Positions 1 through 5,001 of a DNA stretch of 6,377 nucleotides are shown in pieces. Under the pieces are notes generated by a model. It was not told the DNA's origin. It did no database searches and worked only from the letters and a program-made list of their open reading frames with translations. This DNA is from Terrisporobacter sp. (GTDB lineage Bacteria > Bacillota_A > Clostridia > Peptostreptococcales > Peptostreptococcaceae): contig JARKUZ010000031.1 of assembly GCA_029851945.1 (NCBI GenBank), positions 1 to 6,377 on the forward strand, given 5' to 3'. The position numbers and the translations under genes were made by a program. Each line of letters opens with the position of its first letter. Within the stretch, counting starts at the first letter, position 1.

Positions 1-1
1 A

Positions 2-499
2 ATTATTAATTCAATTTTGGGATTTATAGTTAATACTTTAAGAAGCTTTCCTTTTATAATTTTAGTTGTAGCTATTATTCCATTAACTAGAGCTATAGTT
101 GGAAAAAGTATAGGAGAAACAGCAGCGCTAGTTCCTTTAACAATAGGATCAGCTCCATTTATCGCAAGAGTAATAGAAGGAGCTTTAAAGGAAGTTGATA
201 AGGGGCTGATTGAAGCTGCCAAGTCTTTTGGGGCATCAAATTTTCAAATAATATTTAAAGTTATGGTTAAAGAGGCAATGCCTTCTATTATATCAGGTAT
301 AACATTATCTATAATATCAATAATTGGATATTCTGCAATGGCAGGGGCAGTTGGTGCAGGTGGAGTTGGAGCCGTAGCTTTAACTTATGGATATCAAAGA
401 TTTGATAATGCTGTAATGATATATACAGTGATAACACTTATTATAATTGTTCAATTACTACAAGGGGCAGGTAATTTAGCATATAGGAAACTAAAATAA
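2..499 (+). CDS. metI: Methionine ABC transporter permease MetI (5' partial)
   Basis: Integral membrane permease of the MetNIQ importer, which moves methionine across the cytoplasmic membrane using ATP hydrolysis by MetN. The frame is open from base 2, so the gene starts upstream; about the first quarter of the usual ~217-residue protein, including the first membrane helix, is missing. The TTG at 17 is internal and not a real start. Family signatures are clear: LRSFPFIIL near the left edge, IPLTRAIVG, the stretch LTIGSAPFIARVIEGAL, the EAA loop that docks on the ATPase (EAA at 212-220 with the conserved Gly three residues later), and GYSAMAGAVGAGGVG at about 326-373. At least three hydrophobic segments remain. 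It reads in the same direction as metQ, 117 nt downstream. The clostridial metNIQ order is known and metN is inferred to lie just upstream. Assignment as MetI rather than another amino-acid permease rests on strong whole-length resemblance and the adjacent metQ. Confidence 0.95.
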   Translation: MINSILGFIVNTLRSFPFIILVVAIIPLTRAIVGKSIGETAALVPLTIGSAPFIARVIEGALKEVDKGLIEAAKSFGASNFQIIFKVMVKEAMPSIISGITLSIISIIGYSAMAGAVGAGGVGAVALTYGYQRFDNAVMIYTVITLIIIVQLLQGAGNLAYRKLK

Positions 500-602
500 T
501 AAAAGCAATAAGCAATAATTAAAGGGGATTAATATACAGGAAGTTAAAAAAATTATAAGTTTAAATTAAATAAAATTAGAAATTTTATGTATTAAAATAA
601 TT

Positions 603-608
603 AGGGGG
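603..608 (+). promoter_or_regulatory. Ribosome binding site of metQ
   Basis: AGGGGG lies 8 nt before the ATG at 617. It is a strong G-rich Shine-Dalgarno and supports that start, which also gives a normal lipoprotein signal peptide. Confidence 0.8.
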
Positions 609-616
609 AAACAAAA

Positions 617-1426
617 ATGAAATTTAAAAAAATATTAGCAACAGTATTAAGTGGAGTTTTAGCATTATCAATAGTTGGGTGTGGAAGTAAAGGGGATACT
701 TCTTCAAATGATGATAAGAAAATTGTAGTTGGAGCTACAGCAGTACCGCATGCAGAAATTTTAGAATATATCAAACCATTATTAGAGGAGAAAGGTTATA
801 AACTTGAAGTTAAAACATTTGATGATTACTCTTTATTAAATCCTGCAGTTGATGAAGGATCTTTAGATGCAAACTTTTTTCAACATATACCTTATTTAGA
901 AGAGTCAATTGAAGCAAAAGGATATGATTTAGATTATACAGTTAAAGTTCATATAGAACCAATGGCACTATATTCCAAAAAGGTTTCAGGGATTTCAGAT
1001 ATAGCTGATGGTGCTGAAATTGCAGTGCCAAATGATCCATCTAATGAAGCAAGAGCATTACAATTATTAGCTGATAATGACTTAATAAAATTAAATGATG
1101 CTGAATTACCTACAGTAAAAGATATAACTGAAAATCCTAAAAATTTAAAAATTACAGAATTACAAGCAGAACAATTACCGAGAGTTCTAGAGGATGTTGA
1201 AGCAGCTGTAATTAATACAAATTGGGCATTACAAGCAGATTTAAATCCGGTAAAAGATTCTTTAGCTATTGAATCTACTGATTCCCCATATGCTAATATT
1301 CTAGCTGTTAAGAAAGAAAATAAAGATAGTGATAAAATTAAAGCATTATCTGAAATATTAACTTCTGATGATGTTAGAAAATTTATCGAAGAAAAATATG
1401 ATGGAAGTGTAATTCCTGCTTTTTAG
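617..1426 (+). CDS. metQ: Methionine-binding lipoprotein MetQ (NlpA family)
   Basis: Substrate-binding lipoprotein that captures methionine outside the membrane and delivers it to the MetI permease. The 269-residue length is typical. Residues 1-21 form a lipoprotein signal peptide (KFKK, then a hydrophobic core) ending in a lipobox-like IVGC, so Cys22 should be lipidated and the protein anchored to the outer face of the membrane. The mature protein begins with a short Ser/Asp/Lys linker, then NlpA/MetQ signatures: VVGATAVPHAEIL (37-49), LDANFFQHIPYLE (83-95), IAVPNDPSNEARAL (135-148) and VINTNWAL (198-205). Arg146 and Asn202 sit in the segments that contact the amino acid in characterised MetQ/Tp32-type proteins; this is family knowledge. 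The gene follows metI and is closed by a strong terminator. Binding of a related ligand, such as D-methionine or a Met-containing dipeptide, cannot be excluded from sequence. No truncation or frameshift is seen. Confidence 0.95.
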   Translation: MKFKKILATVLSGVLALSIVGCGSKGDTSSNDDKKIVVGATAVPHAEILEYIKPLLEEKGYKLEVKTFDDYSLLNPAVDEGSLDANFFQHIPYLEESIEAKGYDLDYTVKVHIEPMALYSKKVSGISDIADGAEIAVPNDPSNEARALQLLADNDLIKLNDAELPTVKDITENPKNLKITELQAEQLPRVLEDVEAAVINTNWALQADLNPVKDSLAIESTDSPYANILAVKKENKDSDKIKALSEILTSDDVRKFIEEKYDGSVIPAF

Positions 1427-1456
1427 TATAAATAATTTTTTTATATTAAAAATAGT

Positions 1457-1499
1457 AAATTACGGTCATTGCATATATAAGGCAATGACCGTAATTTTT
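1457..1499 (+). terminator. Rho-independent terminator after metQ
   Basis: A perfect 16-bp stem pairs 1457-1472 with 1482-1497 around a 9-nt loop. Its core TACGGTCATTGC is unusually GC-rich for this region, and a run of five T (1495-1499) closes it. It starts 30 nt after the metQ stop and should end the methionine operon transcript. On the other strand the T-tract is poor, so I read it as mainly one-directional. Confidence 0.9.
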
Positions 1500-1534
1500 A
1501 TATTTTTTAATGGAAAATACTATCTTTAAAATTT

Positions 1535-1578
1535 TTAGCATATGAAGTATACTTTATATTATGTATAGATGTTATAGA
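1535..1578 (+). promoter_or_regulatory. Candidate promoter region for the DUF1232-rnhA unit
   Basis: Because the metQ terminator isolates the next gene, a promoter is expected between 1500 and 1610. Two overlapping candidates are visible. The first is TTAGCA (1535-1540), a 16-nt spacer, then TATTAT (1557-1562). The second is an extended -10, TGTTATAGA (1570-1578), with TACTTT at 1550-1555 as a poor -35 17 nt upstream. The sequence is so AT-rich that neither can be chosen with confidence. Confidence 0.35.
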
Positions 1579-1611
1579 AAAATATTACAGATATAAAATA
1601 GTGAAGAGGGG

Positions 1612-1618
1612 AAAAGGA
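1612..1618 (+). promoter_or_regulatory. Ribosome binding site deciding the start at 1625
   Basis: AAAAGGA ends 6 nt before the ATG at 1625, with a second purine-rich block, GAGGGG, at 1606-1611. The in-frame GTG at 1601 lies just ahead of this Shine-Dalgarno region and has only AT-rich sequence upstream, so 1625 is the better start. Confidence 0.75.
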
Positions 1619-1624
1619 CAAGCT

Positions 1625-2584
1625 ATGAATGTTTCGAATATTAATGTTGGATTAACTGGAGAAAATTTATTAAGTATATATAATGACTTTGTATCAATAA
1701 AAGAGCTTAATATAGAAAGTACAGAAATAAAAGAAGATATAAGAATAATAGGTTCATTTACTAAAGGTATTGTTATAAAATTTGAGTGTAGGTTTAAGCT
1801 AACTTCTATGGAAGATGGATTAATAAAAGGAGAAGTTACAGGATTTAAAATTCTTAATATAGGAATAGCATCATTCTTAAGAAAAATTGCATTAAAATTT
1901 GCTTTGAAATCTTTAGGTGACATGGGAATAAGCTATAAAAATGGTAAGGTTATAATACAATATAAATATTTATTAAAGAATGTTCCATATGTAGATTTTG
2001 ATATTTATAATATATACTGTGCTTATGGAGTTTTAAATGTAGAATTAAGAAATATACAATTATCTTTAGGTGGAGAATTAAAAAAAGAAATAGAGCTTAT
2101 AAATTTTGAAAAAGAAAATAAGGTTGAGTTTAATAAAGAGGAAATAAATAAAATAGAGGATTGTTATACTAAAGGAAGAGAAAAAGTTAGCGATAAGTTA
2201 CCAGAAAAAGCTCAAAAATATAAAGATTATATATTTCTATTACCGGATATAGCAGCATTAATATATAGACTACTTAAAGATAAGAGAGTAAGTGTGAAAA
2301 CTAAGCTTGTTATATCAGCAGCAGTTGCATATATGACAGTTCCAAGTGACTTAATACCAGATAAAATACCATTTGTGGGTAAAATTGATGATATAGCAAT
2401 TGGAATATTTGCACTAAATGTTATAATGACAGATATACCATTAAATATAATAATGGAAAATTGGCAAGGACAGAGTGATATATTAATAGTTGTTAAGAGT
2501 GCAATAGAATATGCAACTAACTTTACTGGAGCTAAAAATATAGATAGTATTTATAGAGTGATGGAAGAAATATTATCAGTTTAA
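1625..2584 (+). CDS. DUF1232 (YkvA-type) domain protein with a beta-rich N-terminal domain
   Basis: A 319-residue protein of unknown function with two parts. Residues about 203-275 match the DUF1232/YkvA family: hydrophobic FLLPDIAALIYRLL (204-217), basic LKDKRVSVKTK (217-227), then a second hydrophobic segment and the hallmark PSDLIPDKIPFVGKIDD (240-256) followed by IAIGIFALNVIM. This domain is thought to be membrane-associated; its activity is not known. Residues about 1-155 consist of alternating short beta-like stretches and one amphipathic helix (82-98), with repeated glycine turns. They resemble a lipid-binding or LmeA/DUF2993-like barrel only in general pattern, which is inference. A charged linker (about 152-200, rich in Lys and Glu) joins them. 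No signal peptide is seen, so the N-terminal part is probably cytoplasmic. The gene follows the metQ terminator and is probably co-transcribed with the RNase H gene, 40 nt downstream. A start at GTG 1601 would add eight residues. Confidence 0.8.
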   Translation: MNVSNINVGLTGENLLSIYNDFVSIKELNIESTEIKEDIRIIGSFTKGIVIKFECRFKLTSMEDGLIKGEVTGFKILNIGIASFLRKIALKFALKSLGDMGISYKNGKVIIQYKYLLKNVPYVDFDIYNIYCAYGVLNVELRNIQLSLGGELKKEIELINFEKENKVEFNKEEINKIEDCYTKGREKVSDKLPEKAQKYKDYIFLLPDIAALIYRLLKDKRVSVKTKLVISAAVAYMTVPSDLIPDKIPFVGKIDDIAIGIFALNVIMTDIPLNIIMENWQGQSDILIVVKSAIEYATNFTGAKNIDSIYRVMEEILSV

Positions 2585-2610
2585 AAATAAAAAACGAATA
2601 AGCATATATG

Positions 2611-2616
2611 AAAGGA
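2611..2616 (+). promoter_or_regulatory. Ribosome binding site deciding the TTG start at 2625
   Basis: AAAGGA lies 8 nt before TTG 2625. The competing in-frame ATG at 2616 overlaps this Shine-Dalgarno and has none of its own. The TTG start also gives the usual family N-terminus, KYYAVYKG. Confidence 0.75.
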
Positions 2617-2624
2617 TGATTAAT

Positions 2625-3248
2625 TTGAAGTATTATGCTGTTTATAAAGGAAAATCAGGAGCACCTAAAATATTTACTTCTTGGGATGAATGTAAAAAAG
2701 AAGTTATAGGGTTTAAAGGGGCTATATATAAAAGTTTTACTACAGAGAAAGATGCTATTAATTTTATTGCATTAAATTCAGAAGGTAAGACACCGGAAAG
2801 GTCTGAGGAATCAGTAGAAAGTGAGAAAGGATTATTTATATATGTAGATGGAAGTTTTGCTGTGGATAAAGGAAACTATTCTTATGGATTAGTGGCTGTT
2901 AAAGATGATGAGATAATATATAAGGATAAAGGTAAGGGATTTGATAAAGAAGCTATTTTATTAAGAAATGTTTCAGGAGAAGTTTTAGGAGCAAAGATGG
3001 CTGTAGAATATGCTATTGAGAATGGGTTTAAAGAAATTACTATAGCATATGATTATCAAGGTGTTGAATCATGGGCTATTGGAACGTGGAAAAGAAATAA
3101 TAGAATTACTGCTGAATATAATGCGTTTATGCAAAGTAAAATGAAGGAAGTAAAAATAAGGTTTAAGAAAATAAAAGGGCATAGTGGTAATAAGTATAAT
3201 GATTTGGCTGATAAACTAGCCAAAGAAGCTCTTGGTATAGAGAGTTAA
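2625..3248 (+). CDS. rnhA: Ribonuclease H with N-terminal viroplasmin (hybrid-binding) domain
   Basis: Endonuclease that cuts the RNA strand of RNA-DNA hybrids, removing R-loops and primer remnants in the cytoplasm. The 207-residue protein has two domains. Residues 2-48 (KYYAVYKGKSGAPKIFTSWDE onward, with GFKGAIYKSF at 29-38) form the caulimovirus viroplasmin/RNase H1 N-terminal fold, known in family members to bind hybrids. An acidic, probably flexible linker covers about 51-68. Residues 69-204 form the RNase H fold with the complete DEDD set: Asp75 in YVDGS, Glu119 in SGEVLGA, Asp143 in AYDYQG and Asp193 in YNDLADKLA, plus His186 in KGHSG. It should therefore be active. The gene sits 40 nt after the DUF1232 gene, without a clear promoter between. 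The symbol follows common usage for this class; the domain order resembles eukaryotic RNase H1 more than E. coli RnhA. Confidence 0.92.
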   Translation: MKYYAVYKGKSGAPKIFTSWDECKKEVIGFKGAIYKSFTTEKDAINFIALNSEGKTPERSEESVESEKGLFIYVDGSFAVDKGNYSYGLVAVKDDEIIYKDKGKGFDKEAILLRNVSGEVLGAKMAVEYAIENGFKEITIAYDYQGVESWAIGTWKRNNRITAEYNAFMQSKMKEVKIRFKKIKGHSGNKYNDLADKLAKEALGIES

Positions 3249-3279
3249 TTGAGAATATTAAGATATAGATAAAATAATA

Positions 3280-3316
3280 TATGAGTATTTTCCCCTAAAA
3301 TACACATACTATTTTT
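3280..3316 (+). terminator. Imperfect hairpin with T-run between rnhA and the YtxH-like gene
   Basis: Positions 3280-3291 pair with 3297-3308: GTATTTT and AAAATAC form 7 bp around a CCCCT loop, then an A-A mismatch, then TATG with CATA. A run of five T (3312-3316) follows 3 nt later. Only two G-C pairs are present, so this is a weak terminator at best; it could equally be a leader hairpin or an operator for the next gene. Confidence 0.35.
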
Positions 3317-3331
3317 ATAAATTAATATAAA

Positions 3332-3337
3332 GAGGTG
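3332..3337 (+). promoter_or_regulatory. Ribosome binding site deciding the TTG start at 3344
   Basis: GAGGTG ends 6 nt before TTG 3344. The earlier in-frame GTG (3335) lies inside this Shine-Dalgarno, and TTG 3338 touches it, so neither can be the start. The chosen start gives the N-terminus MGKVIKSLAIG. Confidence 0.7.
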
Positions 3338-3343
3338 TTGTTT

Positions 3344-3517
3344 TTGGGAAAAGTAATTAAGAGTTTAGCAATAGGAACTATTTTGGGAATGGCAGTTGGA
3401 ATGATGGTCTTACCAGAGTTAGATAGAAAGACTCAAAGAAACATCAGGAGAACTAGTAAAAAACTTAGATGTGTGGCTGGGGATGCCTATGATAATATTT
3501 TAGACTATATAAATTAG
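3344..3517 (+). CDS. Small YtxH-like membrane protein
   Basis: A 57-residue protein of unknown biochemical role. Residues 5-22 form one Gly-rich hydrophobic segment (IKSLAIGTILGMAVGMMV), which should span or insert in the membrane. LPELDRKTQRNIRRTSKKLR then gives a strongly basic amphipathic helix, and an acidic tail (DAYDNILDYIN) ends the protein. This order, a GxxxG-type hydrophobic helix followed by a P-containing turn and a charged helix, is that of short YtxH-family proteins, some of which are linked to general stress in Bacillus; the family match is by pattern only. The single Cys43 follows the basic helix. It stands alone between rnhA and the regulator pair, closed downstream by a strong palindromic terminator. 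Its own promoter is not clear, so it may be transcribed by read-through from rnhA. Confidence 0.65.
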   Translation: MGKVIKSLAIGTILGMAVGMMVLPELDRKTQRNIRRTSKKLRCVAGDAYDNILDYIN

Positions 3518-3520
3518 TAT

Positions 3521-3554
3521 TAAAAACTGCTATAGAATTCTATAGCAGTTTTTA
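3521..3554 (+). terminator. Perfect 34-nt palindrome, bidirectional terminator
   Basis: The sequence is its own reverse complement over 34 nt, centred between 3537 and 3538. A-run, CTGCTATAGA and the mirror image ending in five T give a hairpin with a minimal AATT loop. Five A before and five T after make it a terminator on both strands. It lies 4 nt after the stop of the YtxH-like gene and separates it from the regulator pair. Confidence 0.88.
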
Positions 3555-3594
3555 TATTATTTTAAATATAATTGAAGTTAATACTCAAAAAATA

Positions 3595-3623
3595 TACTTT
3601 TTTGGTACTTTATATGATATAAT
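3595..3623 (+). promoter_or_regulatory. Promoter of the HTH-TPR regulator pair (extended -10)
   Basis: TGATATAAT (3615-3623) is a perfect extended -10 element. The -35 position 17 nt upstream holds TACTTT (3595-3600), a poor match to TTGACA, as expected when an extended -10 compensates. Transcription would begin near 3630, giving a leader of about 54 nt. A second TATAAT at 3630-3635 has no good -35. TACTTT recurs at 3606-3611, 11 nt after the first copy, and could be part of an operator. Confidence 0.6.
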
Positions 3624-3683
3624 GGAAAATATAATAAGAAGCTTTGGAATTTATATAAATGTGGGTAAAGGAAAGATTATGCG

Positions 3684-4985
3684 ATGGAGATACTTACTTT
3701 AGGTGAAAAAATAAAAAGACGTAGAAAAGAATTAGAAATGACACTTAAGGACTTAGCAGGAGATAGAATTACCCCAGGACAAATAAGTTTAGTTGAGTCT
3801 GGGAGATCAAATCCATCTATGGATTTATTGGAGTATTTAGCAAATTCACTTCAAACTTCTGTAGAGTATTTAATGGAGTCAGAAGAAACACAAGCAGAAA
3901 AAATATGTGTGTATTATGAGCAAATGGCAGAAACATATATATTAAATAGTGATTATATAAGTGCAGAAAAAAATATAGAAAATGCTCTATATTATGCAGA
4001 AAAATATAATTTAGAGTATAGAAAAGCTATAAATTTATTTTTGAGAGCTAATATATATAAGGAAAAGAATGAGTTAGTTTTAGCTCAACAATTATATCTA
4101 TCAGCAAATGTAATTTTTATAAAAAGAAATAATTATGAGGAAATTATTAATACATTTTTAAATTTAGGGAAAATAACATTAAGCTTAAAAGCATATCATT
4201 CTGCCACAAGTTATTTGAAACAAGCTGAAAAAGTATATTTAGATAATAATGTTGGAAATGATTTTATTTTAGGAGAAATATATTATCAAATGGCTGAAAG
4301 TTATTTAAAAATTGATAATATAAAAAAAGCTATAGATTATACTTTTCTAGCTAAACAAAAATTTGAACAAGTTCAAAATAGAGAAGAATACGGTAAAACA
4401 TTAATGTTATTATCAAAAGAATATAATAAAAAAGGTGATATAGTAAATGCTATAAAGTATTCTAAGAAGACTTTAGAGGTATATAAGGAATTAGAAGAAG
4501 AAAAAAATATATCTAGTGTTGAAAATAATTTAGGAAAGCTATTCTTTGAATTTGATAATATTGAAGAGGCTTTTAAGCACTATGAAATAGCTAAAGAAAT
4601 TAGAATGAGAAATAAAGATAGCGAAGTAATAGAAACCTTAATTAATATATGTGAAGGATATATCAAAATAAAGGAAATAAGAAAGTGTGAAAAGGTTCTT
4701 TCTGAAATTGATATTCTTATAGATGAAAGTGATTTAAAACAAATAATAGAAAAAAACATTTTATGTTATAGATTATATACAATAAAAGAAAAGTTTGATG
4801 AAGCAGAATGTATATTATTAGAAACCTTTAATATAGCAAAAACAAATGGACTAAGCAAAAAAGCAGCAGAGATAGCAATACTTATTGGAAAATATTATAT
4901 TGGAGTTAAGCGAGAAGCAGAAGCAGCTAGATACTTAGATGAAGGTGTAAGTATTTTTAGAAGTTTAGGTATATTAAATAATTAA
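3684..4985 (+). CDS. HTH-TPR transcriptional regulator, RRNPP-like (first of tandem pair)
   Basis: A 433-residue cytoplasmic protein, predicted to bind DNA. Residues 5-65 form an Xre/HTH_3 domain: GEKIKRRRKELEMT, TLKDLAG as the second helix, TPGQISLVESGRSNPS as the recognition helix and turn, then LLEYLANSLQTSVEYLM. The rest, about 72-428, is an all-helical solenoid of roughly nine TPR-type repeats of 34-40 residues, for example 196-229, 234-268 (GKTLMLLSKEYNKKGD, then AIKYSKKTLEVY) and 276-309. Size and architecture match NprR-type RRNPP regulators, where the TPR part binds a small peptide; that family role is known, its application here is inference. AAAGGA at 3667-3672 lies 11 nt before the ATG, and the N-terminus MEIL is shared with the next gene, which supports this start. 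The stop is 16 nt before the paralogous gene, so both are probably on one mRNA. The target genes and ligand are unknown. Confidence 0.85.
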   Translation: MEILTLGEKIKRRRKELEMTLKDLAGDRITPGQISLVESGRSNPSMDLLEYLANSLQTSVEYLMESEETQAEKICVYYEQMAETYILNSDYISAEKNIENALYYAEKYNLEYRKAINLFLRANIYKEKNELVLAQQLYLSANVIFIKRNNYEEIINTFLNLGKITLSLKAYHSATSYLKQAEKVYLDNNVGNDFILGEIYYQMAESYLKIDNIKKAIDYTFLAKQKFEQVQNREEYGKTLMLLSKEYNKKGDIVNAIKYSKKTLEVYKELEEEKNISSVENNLGKLFFEFDNIEEAFKHYEIAKEIRMRNKDSEVIETLINICEGYIKIKEIRKCEKVLSEIDILIDESDLKQIIEKNILCYRLYTIKEKFDEAECILLETFNIAKTNGLSKKAAEIAILIGKYYIGVKREAEAARYLDEGVSIFRSLGILNN

Positions 4986-5001
4986 TTATCTGGGGGTAGC
5001 T

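Noticed and set aside
1601..1624. GTG start for the DUF1232 protein
   Set aside because: It lies immediately ahead of the purine-rich Shine-Dalgarno that serves ATG 1625 and has no ribosome site of its own.
1585..1923. A 112-codon open frame on the minus strand opposite the DUF1232 gene
   Set aside because: It lies wholly against a well-supported gene, has no recognisable domain, and its composition is what AT-rich antisense gives.
3285..3303. CodY-like operator upstream of the YtxH-like gene
   Set aside because: The inverted halves GTATTTT and AAAATAC are too far apart and the centre is CCCCT, unlike the CodY consensus AATTTTCWGAAAATT.
3305..3312. CATACTAT as a sporulation sigma E/K -10 element
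   Set aside because: The box resembles CATANNNT, but I see no matching -35 at the required distance, and such matches are frequent in AT-rich DNA.
3622..3702. Possible 26-residue pro-peptide overlapping the start of the first regulator
   Set aside because: No Shine-Dalgarno, no secretion signal pattern, and its ATG overlaps the predicted -10 box, so the predicted promoter would not transcribe it.
3659..3706. Possible 15-residue leader peptide before the first regulator
   Set aside because: Only weak purines upstream and no export signal; kept as a low-interest note because of the regulator family.
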